Shown: piece by piece, positions 43,103-51,345 of the stretch
Layout of the letters: every line of letters begins with the position of its first letter
How positions within the stretch are numbered: position 1 is the first letter of the stretch
DNA from: Prosthecobacter sp. SYSU 5D2
GTDB lineage: Bacteria > Verrucomicrobiota > Verrucomicrobiia > Verrucomicrobiales > Verrucomicrobiaceae
Assembly (NCBI RefSeq): GCF_039655865.1
Contig: NZ_JBBYXL010000012.1
Span: 173,612 to 237,611, forward strand
DNA length: 64,000 nucleotides
Direction: 5' to 3'
Program-made: the position numbers and the translations under genes
The notes under the pieces: model-generated
The model's input: only the letters and a program-made list of their open reading frames with translations
Database searches by the model: none
Told to the model about the DNA's origin: nothing

Positions 43103-45736
43103 ATGGGAATGTTTGTTTCATTCCCCCCCACCTTTGTTTTGATTGTGACCCTAAGGACCCTTTTTTTCCTGGCTGTGATAAGCACACAAGCAGCCCTCTC
43201 AGCCGTCCCTCTTTCCTGGGATGGAGATGTGAACGAAGAAGGGCTGCAAGACGGCCCAGGAACCTGGAATACCACCGCCGCAGACCGGTGGTTCAATCCG
43301 GCAGCGATGCCACCTGGCTACCAGGTCTGGAACAATGACCAGGCAGACATTGCCATCTTTGGCACAGGCACGGGTGCCGCCGGGACAGTCACCCTGGAGA
43401 GTGCTATCACCGCTGGCGGGCTGACCTTCAATGCCACAGGCTCGGGCAGCTACACGCTCAGCGGCAATGTACTGACCCTGGCCGGAACTCCCATCATTAA
43501 TGCCAATGTGGCGGCGGCCATCAGCTCTTCCCTCGCAGGAGTGGCGGGCATGACGAAGACGGGCGATGGCGTGCTGACCCTCAGCGGCGGTGCGGCCAAT
43601 ACGCTGACCGGGCTGACTTACATCTCCGGCGGCACGCTGACCACGGCCAAAAGCTCCGGTGTGACGGCCATCGCAGGGGATGTGGAAGTGGCCACGGGCG
43701 GCACCTACATCTGGGGGGCGAACAACCAGCTCGCAGACACAGCCTCCATCACCGTCTCCGGCGGAGCGATCACTTTCAGCAGCCGCACCGAGACCTTTGC
43801 CAATTACACCCAGACCGCAGGCGGGCAGCTTGGCAGCAATACGGCCATTGTCACCATTACCGGAACCCTGGCCATGTCCGGCGGCACGCCACTGACGCTC
43901 AACAGCCGAGGCCGGTGGGCGGCCAATGCGGTGGATCTGACCGGTTTTACCTCCACGGGTAATGCGATCCTTTTTGGTGGCGATGGTGCCGATGTGGTCA
44001 CCAGCCTCACCGTCGGCAGTGGCGGTCTGACCATGACCGGCCAGACCATTACTCTGAACCGCACCACCACGGCGGGCCGGCGTGGCAATGAGCTGATCCT
44101 GAATGGCGGCATCACTTCCTCCGGCCTCAGCCGTATTTCCACCAGCGGCAGCGGGGTGCTGCCTGATGGCGCGGTGAACCAGCTGAACCTGGGCACGGAG
44201 ATCCGTACCTGGAACGTCCTGGACGAAACGACTACCGTGAGCCTGCCCACGGCCGGGACCGGCGGCATCAACAAGACCGGGGAAGGCATCCTGGTGATGG
44301 GAGGCGGAGTTTCGAATACCCATAGCGGCCTAACGACAGTGACCGAAGGAACGCTGAGCCTGAGCAAAAGCGCAGGTGTGGATGCGGTGGGCGGCGACAT
44401 TTTAGTCAATGGAGGCACCCTGCGCTGGCTGGTTGCGGATCAGGTCCCTGATACCGCCACCATCACGGTCAGTTCCGGCCCGACCCTGAGTTTTGGCGGT
44501 CGGAATGAGACTTTTGCCAATTATGTGCAAACAGGCGGGACTGGCATTTCCTCCAGTTCGGGAAATTCCGCCATCGTCACCATCACCGGCAAGGCCACTC
44601 TGTCCGGTGGTGGTGCCATGACGACGAACAGCGGCGGACGGATGTCCGTCAATGAACTGGATGCCACAGGCTTTTCCGGTACGGTGCTGAACATCGGCGG
44701 CAACAGCGCCGCACGTGTGACCACGTTCACCATCGGTGCCGGAGGCATGACTCTCAGCGGGCAGACTATCTCACTCAACCCCGCCACCAGTGAAAGCAAC
44801 AAAGGCAGCGAGCTCATCCTCGAAGGAAGCCTCACCGCCACCGGCACCAACAACTTCAACCGCGGCAGCGGTGGTTTTGGGGTGGCCCAGATCAACCTCG
44901 GCACTGAAGTGCGTCAGCTCGCCATCAATGCGGGCACCACCACCATGAACGTGCCGCTCATCGGAACGGGGGGCATTTTGAAAACCGGCAACGGTATCCT
45001 CCGCCTGACGGCAGCCAGCACTTTTACGGGCAAGACTACCGTCAGTGGCGGCCGCCTGACGCTCAATGCCGACGGCAGCATCGCCGAAAGCACCTGGATC
45101 CAGCTGGATTTGGACGGCATTCTGGATGTCAGCGCCCTCGGCGGCGGGTTTACCTATGAGCCAGCCAGTGGCACCCCGGTCATCAGCGGCAGCGGCACGG
45201 TGAACGGCAGACTGAACCTGGGCGGCAGCGCCCAAATCCGTCCCGGCAGCACCTCCGAGGCCGCCGCCATTGCCACGGCAGGTGACGGCATCGGGAGTCT
45301 GACCATCTCCGGAGACCTCGCCTTCACCCCGTCTGCCCCCGGCACCATGGCCGCCTTTCAAATCCTCAATGCTGGCAGTGCTGATCAGATCGTCATCAAC
45401 GGCGACCTCACTCTGAATGGCAGCACTTTCTTCGTCGTCACCCTGGATGATGATTATGTCCCCGCCTCTGGTGACGGCTGGGTCCTGCTGGACTGGGCCG
45501 GACTGCTCCAGGCAAACGGCTTTTCCGTAGGCGAAAACAACCGCAGCGGCGGCAATCTGGCCGGCAATGAAGGGAATCTCGACCTCCCTGACCTCAGCCC
45601 CTGGGGCCTGCTTTGGGACATCACTCCATTGGTTGACGGCGGCTCACTGACGGTGACCATCGTGCCTGAGCCAGGGCGTATGCTTTTGCTGGCCCTGGGC
45701 CTGATGACTCTGGCCACCCGGAGGAGGCGCTTTTGA
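43103..45736 (+). CDS. autotransporter-repeat PEP-CTERM protein (about 877 aa)
   Basis: The ATG at 43103 is chosen because MGMFVSFPPTFVLIVTLRTL begins a long signal peptide (cleaved near ALSA), with GGGAGA upstream. The upstream in-frame Met at 42998 would add a charged, non-signal stretch. Three autotransporter-associated beta-strand repeats begin GMTKTGDGVLTLSGG, GINKTGEGILVMGGG and GILKTGNGILRLTAA. The first two head a tandem duplication of about 238 residues (43543-44262 and 44262-44972). The tail is PEP-CTERM: VPEPGRMLLLALGLMTLATR, then RRRF. It should be exported and exosortase-sorted. It is divergent from the giant paralogue. Confidence 0.88.
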   Translation: MGMFVSFPPTFVLIVTLRTLFFLAVISTQAALSAVPLSWDGDVNEEGLQDGPGTWNTTAADRWFNPAAMPPGYQVWNNDQADIAIFGTGTGAAGTVTLESAITAGGLTFNATGSGSYTLSGNVLTLAGTPIINANVAAAISSSLAGVAGMTKTGDGVLTLSGGAANTLTGLTYISGGTLTTAKSSGVTAIAGDVEVATGGTYIWGANNQLADTASITVSGGAITFSSRTETFANYTQTAGGQLGSNTAIVTITGTLAMSGGTPLTLNSRGRWAANAVDLTGFTSTGNAILFGGDGADVVTSLTVGSGGLTMTGQTITLNRTTTAGRRGNELILNGGITSSGLSRISTSGSGVLPDGAVNQLNLGTEIRTWNVLDETTTVSLPTAGTGGINKTGEGILVMGGGVSNTHSGLTTVTEGTLSLSKSAGVDAVGGDILVNGGTLRWLVADQVPDTATITVSSGPTLSFGGRNETFANYVQTGGTGISSSSGNSAIVTITGKATLSGGGAMTTNSGGRMSVNELDATGFSGTVLNIGGNSAARVTTFTIGAGGMTLSGQTISLNPATSESNKGSELILEGSLTATGTNNFNRGSGGFGVAQINLGTEVRQLAINAGTTTMNVPLIGTGGILKTGNGILRLTAASTFTGKTTVSGGRLTLNADGSIAESTWIQLDLDGILDVSALGGGFTYEPASGTPVISGSGTVNGRLNLGGSAQIRPGSTSEAAAIATAGDGIGSLTISGDLAFTPSAPGTMAAFQILNAGSADQIVINGDLTLNGSTFFVVTLDDDYVPASGDGWVLLDWAGLLQANGFSVGENNRSGGNLAGNEGNLDLPDLSPWGLLWDITPLVDGGSLTVTIVPEPGRMLLLALGLMTLATRRRRF

Positions 45737-45863
45737 GGAATTCAAATTTTGAGTGGAGCCGGAAGGGCCCCGGACTGCGATTCCAGGGGTGAACCTGCCC
45801 GCTCCATTCCGATGTTCTTCCAACCTCCGCTTGTGCTCTTCCCATTCTCAGCTTTGATATCTT

Positions 45864-47354
45864 ATGGCTGCGAAAAATACCTTGTTCCATGCCACTGCGG
45901 TTCGTAGGCTGCTCATTCAGAGTACAGTTCTTCTCCTCGGTTCGGCTCTGTCCCTTTCCGCCCAAACTCCGGCCCAGGCCACCGTGGAGCCTGGCATGGA
46001 AATGGCGGTGCAATGGCGCTGGACCCCGGAGCCCTCTGATGCCGCCGCCTGGGGCCTTTCTCTGGACGCACCGCCTGCACCTGAACCCGGCTCACCCGCA
46101 GCCGCCGGCGGCTCCGCCAACGCGCGGCCACAGGGTCCTCCTGAAACCACCCTGGAATACCAGGTCGTCAAAGGAGACTCCCTCTACGTCATCGCCCGCC
46201 GGTATGGCGTCACCGTGGACCAGCTGAAAGCCTTCAACGGGATGAAGCGGGACCTCATCAACATCGGCCAGACGTTGCGCATCCCCAGTCTGGCCGATAT
46301 CCAGGCCATGGCCCCGCCGCCGCCGCCCCCGCCCAAAGTGGAGCCAGGCCAGCCAGTGAAAGCCGTGCCGGTGCCTGAGGATGAGCCGGAGGTCAAACCC
46401 CTGTTGAAGCGTCCCCTGCCCTCCGCCGCCAGCAGCGTGGCGCGCGTGGTGCTGATGCAGGCCTACCTGGACCGCCAGGGCTTTTCAGCAGGCCCCATTG
46501 ATGGCACGGACGGCCCGCTTTATGATGCCGCTTTGCGCTCTTATGAGACCGCCAATCCAGGAGTGCTGACCTTTGAGATGGGCCAGGTTCCGGCTGTGCT
46601 CACCCAGATGGGCGGAGCCTTCATTGACTATCAGCTAAAACGGGAGGACTTCCGCTGGATCGCCCCGGAACCGGAGGCACCGCCATCTCGGTCCCGCACC
46701 CCGGCCCCGGCCGCACCAGCCGTCACCTTGGAAAGCCTGACCGCAGGCACCTTCCTCCCCTATCGCAATGTCTGGGAGTTTGTCGCCGAGCGCTTCCACT
46801 GCTCGGAATCATTCCTGCGCCGCATCAACTCCGGACTGAAGTCTCCAGTGTCTGCTGGAGCACTGTTTTTTGTTCCCAATGTCATCCCCTTTGAGATTGA
46901 AACGGCCCTGGATGAACCCTTGCAGCCCGCTGCCGATCCGGCCAAACCCGTCACCGCCACCATCGTCAGCAACAACCGGATGGAAATCCGCCGCAGCGGC
47001 AAGCTCATCGCCAATCTGCCTATCGCCGTGGCGCGCCCCGGACTGCGCGGACGCGGCACCTGGAAGATTTTGGAAGCCATCCCCCGCCCGCAGATGACCA
47101 CGCTGGGAGATCCTGCGGCACCTTTCAGCTCACCGCTTGTACTCCCCGCCGGTCCGAACAACCCCGTCGGCCCCATCTGGATTCACCTGGCCAAGGCCAA
47201 TGATCCCGCCCCCCTGCCCTATGGCCTGCATGGCACCAGCATCCCCGGTTACATGCGCAGACAGGAGAGCATCGGCGGTTTCAGGATGACCAACTGGAAC
47301 ATCGCCTATGCGGTGCGCCTCCTGCCCGCTGGGACCCCTCTGACCTGGCAATAG
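45864..47354 (+). CDS. LysM protein with a degenerate L,D-transpeptidase domain
   Basis: This is a 496-aa exported protein (signal ending SLSAQ). A LysM repeat (about 98-141) starts LEYQVVKGDSLYVIARRYGV and ends with GQTLRIPS. A Pro-rich linker (151-175) follows, then a peptidoglycan-binding-like helix repeat (about 194-232, MQAYLDRQGFSAGPIDG), a domain shared with the 381-aa L,D-transpeptidase (about 250-345) and a YkuD-like C-terminus (about 365-496). GPNNPVGPIWIHL and LHGTS (His456) are retained. The catalytic S-H-G-C-V-R-L is S-I-G-G-F-R-M here (469-475), so both His and Cys are lost and transpeptidase activity should be absent. It may bind peptidoglycan only. Confidence 0.88.
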   Translation: MAAKNTLFHATAVRRLLIQSTVLLLGSALSLSAQTPAQATVEPGMEMAVQWRWTPEPSDAAAWGLSLDAPPAPEPGSPAAAGGSANARPQGPPETTLEYQVVKGDSLYVIARRYGVTVDQLKAFNGMKRDLINIGQTLRIPSLADIQAMAPPPPPPPKVEPGQPVKAVPVPEDEPEVKPLLKRPLPSAASSVARVVLMQAYLDRQGFSAGPIDGTDGPLYDAALRSYETANPGVLTFEMGQVPAVLTQMGGAFIDYQLKREDFRWIAPEPEAPPSRSRTPAPAAPAVTLESLTAGTFLPYRNVWEFVAERFHCSESFLRRINSGLKSPVSAGALFFVPNVIPFEIETALDEPLQPAADPAKPVTATIVSNNRMEIRRSGKLIANLPIAVARPGLRGRGTWKILEAIPRPQMTTLGDPAAPFSSPLVLPAGPNNPVGPIWIHLAKANDPAPLPYGLHGTSIPGYMRRQESIGGFRMTNWNIAYAVRLLPAGTPLTWQ

Positions 47355-47398
47355 CCACCTTGCAGAAGCAGCGCGTTCAGCGCTTGTGCGTTTTGAAA

Positions 47399-47414
47399 GT
47401 ACGTTGTTACGTAC
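47399..47414. promoter_or_regulatory. 16-bp palindrome before the sialate esterase gene
   Basis: GTACGTTGTTACGTAC is a perfect inverted repeat (6-bp arms, 4-bp centre), 43 bp before the ATG at 47457. A second, wider inverted pair, TGTTAC (47405-47410) and GTAACA (47434-47439), overlaps it. Size and place fit a dimeric repressor site; no regulator can be assigned. Confidence 0.4.
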
Positions 47415-47456
47415 CTTAACAGGCTGACGTTTTGTAACAGTCTGCCCCCACCTGTC

Positions 47457-49076
47457 ATGAAGCGTCTCCTTGCCCCCTTTCTCATCTTCAGCGGTCTGCC
47501 GGTCATGGCCGATGTCACCCTGCCTGCTTTTTTCAGCGATGGTCTGGTTCTTCAACAAGGCAAAGCCGTGGCCATCTGGGGGACGGCGGGGGAGGATGAA
47601 GATGTCACGATCAACTTTGCCGGACAGACCAAAGTCACGCAGGCAGACCTGGACGGCCAATGGAAAGTGACCCTGGACCCCATGCCAGCCAGCGCCACCC
47701 CGGCAGAGATGACGGTCACCGGCAAGAACAGCATCACCTTGAAAAACCTCCTGGTGGGTGAGGTGTGGGTCTGCTCGGGCCAGTCAAACATGCAGTGGAC
47801 GGTGGCCCAGTCTGCCAATGCAGAACAGGAGATCGCAGCGGCAAACTTTCCGCAGATCCGCATGTTCAGCGTCGAGCGGGCAACGGCCATGGAACCGGCG
47901 AAGGATGTGAAGGGAACCTGGAAGGAAGCAAGCCCGGCCAATGCGGGCCAGTTTTCCGCTGTGGCCTACTTCTTCGGCCGTCACCTGCACCAGGTGCTGA
48001 AGGTGCCCGTCGGTCTCATCAACACCTCCTGGGGGGGCACCCGCATCGAGGCCTGGACCAGCATGGAATCGCTGAATGACCGCCCTTGCGCCGCGCAACT
48101 GCTCAGTGACTGGAACGGTATCCGCAACGGCTGGAATCCGGTGGCCGAGAATGCGAAATTTGATGTCGCCAAGGCAGAGTGGCAGTCTCAGGTGAAAGCC
48201 GTCAAGGAGGCCAATCTCAAGCTGCCAGAGGCAGAAAGGAAGCCTCTGCCACCGGCTCCCCGTCCGCCGGATGATCCCAATAAAACCCCGCATTATCCGG
48301 CCGTCCTTTTCAATGCCATGGTCGCTCCGCTCATCCCCTACACGATTCAGGGAGCCATCTGGTATCAGGGGGAGTCCAACCAGACCCGCGCTTTTCAATA
48401 CCAGGAGCTGCTGCCCAACATGATCAACGACTGGCGCACGCGCTGGAATGACGAGTTCAGCTTTTACATTGTGCAGCTCGCCAGCTACGGCAACCGCCTG
48501 CCGGTGACCGCTGAACCTGGCGTGCCTGATACCTGGGCAGAGCTCCAGGAGGCCCAATACCTGACCACCATCACCCTGCCCAAAACCGGTCTGGCGGTCA
48601 CCAATGACATCGGCGAAGAGAAGGACATCCATCCCAAGAACAAACAGGAGGTGGGGCGTCGTCTCGCCCTCTGGGCTCTGGCCCGTGACTATGGAAAAAC
48701 GAGCACGGTGCCCAGCGGGCCGCTCTTCAAAAACAGCACGGTTGAAGGCAGCAAAATTCGCCTCCAGTTTGACCATGCCGGAAGCGGGCTGAAAAGCCGT
48801 GACGGCGGGCCGCTGAAGCATTTCCAGATCGCCGGGGAGGATCAAAAATGGGTTTGGGCAGAGGCCAAAATCGAAGGCAATGAGCTCGTTGTTTCCAGCC
48901 CTGACGTTCCCGCGCCTGTCGGAGTGAGATATGCTTGGGCAGCCTGGCCGCAAGGTGCCAACCTCATCAACGCTGAAGGCCTGCCAGCCAGTCCTTTCCG
49001 TACGGATGAATTCATTCTCAGCACCATGGGAGTGACCTCCCCCTTCCAGGAAGTCCTAAAGGCAGGTGCCCGCTGA
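47457..49076 (+). CDS. sialate O-acetylesterase-like SASA/SGNH hydrolase
   Basis: This is a 539-aa exported protein with a signal peptide (MKRLLAPFLIFSGLPVMA). An N-terminal beta domain (about 20-100) precedes the SASA domain. The nucleophile motif VWVCSGQSNMQWTV gives Ser110. GAIWYQGESNQ is the family's second block, and DIHPKNKQEVGRRLALWAL holds the catalytic His near the end. Such enzymes remove O-acetyl groups from sialic acids or plant and algal polysaccharides. No sialidase or sugar catabolic cluster is adjacent, so the substrate is open. It is convergent with the periplasmic-binding-like gene, 18 bp apart. Confidence 0.88.
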   Translation: MKRLLAPFLIFSGLPVMADVTLPAFFSDGLVLQQGKAVAIWGTAGEDEDVTINFAGQTKVTQADLDGQWKVTLDPMPASATPAEMTVTGKNSITLKNLLVGEVWVCSGQSNMQWTVAQSANAEQEIAAANFPQIRMFSVERATAMEPAKDVKGTWKEASPANAGQFSAVAYFFGRHLHQVLKVPVGLINTSWGGTRIEAWTSMESLNDRPCAAQLLSDWNGIRNGWNPVAENAKFDVAKAEWQSQVKAVKEANLKLPEAERKPLPPAPRPPDDPNKTPHYPAVLFNAMVAPLIPYTIQGAIWYQGESNQTRAFQYQELLPNMINDWRTRWNDEFSFYIVQLASYGNRLPVTAEPGVPDTWAELQEAQYLTTITLPKTGLAVTNDIGEEKDIHPKNKQEVGRRLALWALARDYGKTSTVPSGPLFKNSTVEGSKIRLQFDHAGSGLKSRDGGPLKHFQIAGEDQKWVWAEAKIEGNELVVSSPDVPAPVGVRYAWAAWPQGANLINAEGLPASPFRTDEFILSTMGVTSPFQEVLKAGAR

Positions 49077-49094
49077 TCTTTCCCGCGGCGGTTC

Positions 49095-50105
49095 TTACAG
49101 CTCCGGATGCGGAGGCAGCCCGTTAAGACGGATTTCATCCAGATCTTTGGGCTGTATCGTGCGCAGCGGCATGTCGTACCTGGGTTTGGGACGGAAGGTC
49201 CGGTCTTCAAGTTTTTTGCGCAGCAGCACCCAGGCGAAGTCCACCAGCAGCGGCTGGTAAAGCGTGGCATCAATCTCCCCATCACCGACCAGGGTCATGC
49301 CGCCTTCCGTACCGCGGAATCCGTCGGTGCCGATGACCATGACCTCATTGCGCACCTCCTTTTGAGCCAGGGCCAGGGAGGCCCCGAAGGCCATCACATC
49401 ATTGTGGGCGTACACAATGTCATAGGACTGCTGCAGGCGCAGGGCATCCAGGGCGCGGTCCCTGCCCCCGGCAAGGCTCCAGCCGCCTGGCGCATCATGG
49501 ACCAAAATGACACCGGGAGCTTCAGCCAGCGCAGCTTCAAAACCTTCATGCCGCTGCTGGCACTGCACACTTTCATCATCTCCACGGATCTCGATCACCC
49601 GTCCGGCAGCCTCATTGCGCCCTTCTTCCTGGTTCTTTAAAAGCAGCGCCCTCACGGCCAGCTGACCCGCCAGTTCACCGAGCTTCCTTTGGTCCGCGAC
49701 CAGTACGGTGCTGCAGTCCAGGTCTGCCGAGCCTTCCCCCAGGCCGATCACCAGCACACCCGCTGACAGGGCATCGCTTACCAAAGTCTTCAGGGACCTG
49801 GCATCCAGGGCATCAATCAAGATCGCCAGGGGTTTCTCCTGGAGGGCGGCTTTCATCTGTGAAACCTGCGTTTCCACCTGGCTGCCGGCATCCAGCGTCT
49901 GGAGCCGGAACCGCGGATCCTGAGTCATCAAACGGGCGAACAAAAGTCGCTGACCGTTTTCGTACATGCGGTCGCCATGGGCTGAAAGAAAGACAACGAC
50001 GGAGGAATCTTCCACCACCTCAGGCCGGGCCGCACGCTTGCAGGCTGTCATCATGCCCAGGCACAAAAACAAACCCATTAACCAGATGCGACGGCGGTTC
50101 TTCAT
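49095..50105 (-). CDS. sugar-binding-like (type 1 periplasmic binding) lipoprotein
   Basis: This is a 336-aa protein from the ATG at 50105 (MKNRRRIWLMGLFLCLGMMTACK). The lipobox-like MTAC puts Cys22 at the lipid site. The fold resembles RbsB-type binding proteins: LAILIDALDARSLKTLVSDALSAG in the first lobe, RGDDESVQCQQRHEGFEAAL in the hinge, then YDIVYAHNDVMAFGASLALAQ and VMVIGTDGFRG in the second. There is no ABC permease or ATPase nearby, so it is an orphan sensor or transporter component. It starts 15 bp after the LptF/G-like gene on the same strand and is probably co-transcribed with it. Confidence 0.82.
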   Translation of the reverse strand: MKNRRRIWLMGLFLCLGMMTACKRAARPEVVEDSSVVVFLSAHGDRMYENGQRLLFARLMTQDPRFRLQTLDAGSQVETQVSQMKAALQEKPLAILIDALDARSLKTLVSDALSAGVLVIGLGEGSADLDCSTVLVADQRKLGELAGQLAVRALLLKNQEEGRNEAAGRVIEIRGDDESVQCQQRHEGFEAALAEAPGVILVHDAPGGWSLAGGRDRALDALRLQQSYDIVYAHNDVMAFGASLALAQKEVRNEVMVIGTDGFRGTEGGMTLVGDGEIDATLYQPLLVDFAWVLLRKKLEDRTFRPKPRYDMPLRTIQPKDLDEIRLNGLPPHPEL

Positions 50106-50120
50106 ACACAAAAAGCAGGA

Positions 50121-51251
50121 TCAACGGCGGCTGAGCCGGTAAAAAAGGAAGCCTCCAATGCCCAGAAAAAGCACATTGGGCAGCCACATGATGAGGTGCG
50201 GAAAGGCCGAAGGCTGGCTGTTGAGCGTATCCGCGAGGATGATGAAAACAAGATAAACGGTGGCGGTGATCAGACTGAGGGCAAAGCCGCTGGAAGTTTC
50301 CCTTCTTTGCGCGGTCACTCCCAGAGGGATGCCCACAAGGGCAAAGGTGATGCAGGCCAGGGAGAAGCTGTAGCGCTTGCTCAGCTCGGTGAGGGAGCGG
50401 CTGTGGTCTTTGTCATCCATGGCTTTTTCCGTGACTCCGTCTATGCGGCTGCCTACCTCATCCCAGAGCATGGCGGTGGATTTCATGCTGGCGTTCACTT
50501 TCACGCTGTCCGCTTTCAGACGCGAGAGCGGAAAGACGATGGCCGTGGTGGCGGCATTGACGAACTCCACCTTGTTCACGGATTTATCTTCGTTGTAGGT
50601 CATGCTCTCGATCTCCGCCCCCTCCAGGTGCATGATGAAATCCAGCTCACCAGGCTGCATTTCCAGCGTGGCCTTCCGCGCATGAATGACACGCTGGGCC
50701 AGCCGGCCTTCGATCTCGACGATCTCCACATTCTGCAGCTCATTGCCGTCGCGCTTGCCCGTGTAGATGCGGAATCCTGGCACCTTGTCCAGCACCCGGC
50801 CCTCCTGAAAAAGTGCGGCCGGATTGTCCATGGCCACTTCGAAGAACATGCGCTTGATGCGGTCCTTGGCCATGGGCGAGACGGACACATTCACCCAGTA
50901 GCACACACTGGAGAGGGCAAAGGCCAGGACAAAAACGGCTGCGCAGATGCGCGACATGGACCAGCCGGTCATGCGCAGTGAGACCAGTTCGTTGTCAGCC
51001 GAAAGACGGCCAAACACCAGCAGGATGCCTGTCAAAAAAGCCCAGGGAATGGTGAAGATGAGCGAAAACGGAATGATCAGCGCTATGAACTCCAGGATGA
51101 AACCCATCGGCAACTGGGTGTCGCCCAGCAGCTCATCCAGCTTTTTATAGACATTCCCCAGCACCATGACCCCGCTGAGGAGCAGCACGCCCATCAGCGT
51201 CGCTGCAAGGACTTGCTTGCCCAGATATCGGTCAAAAATACGCACCACCAT
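50121..51251 (-). CDS. LptF/LptG-family permease
   Basis: This is a 376-aa inner-membrane protein starting MVVRIFDRYLGKQVLAATLMG. It has membrane helices at about 15-35, 55-80, 98-120 and three near the C-terminus (about 300-372). Between them is a periplasmic beta-jellyroll region (about 125-270). The N-terminal RYL(G/L)K...F motif and LSADNELVSLRMTGWSMSRI are LptF/G features. The family extracts LPS from the inner membrane with LptB; no lptB or paired lptF gene is in the window. Which of LptF or LptG it is cannot be told from this sequence. Confidence 0.85.
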   Translation of the reverse strand: MVVRIFDRYLGKQVLAATLMGVLLLSGVMVLGNVYKKLDELLGDTQLPMGFILEFIALIIPFSLIFTIPWAFLTGILLVFGRLSADNELVSLRMTGWSMSRICAAVFVLAFALSSVCYWVNVSVSPMAKDRIKRMFFEVAMDNPAALFQEGRVLDKVPGFRIYTGKRDGNELQNVEIVEIEGRLAQRVIHARKATLEMQPGELDFIMHLEGAEIESMTYNEDKSVNKVEFVNAATTAIVFPLSRLKADSVKVNASMKSTAMLWDEVGSRIDGVTEKAMDDKDHSRSLTELSKRYSFSLACITFALVGIPLGVTAQRRETSSGFALSLITATVYLVFIILADTLNSQPSAFPHLIMWLPNVLFLGIGGFLFYRLSRR

Positions 51252-51345
51252 GTGAGGCTCAGACTAGGCCGCGTTTTAAAGCTGGCAAGGCTGGCCTTGG
51301 AAAGTCAGCCGCCCGCCGGAACCTTTTTGTCATCTCCCGCCGGTT

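Noticed and set aside
22915..45736. classical type V autotransporters
   Set aside because: The proteins share the passenger-type repeat, but none ends in a beta-barrel translocator. Each ends in a PEP-CTERM sorting tail instead.
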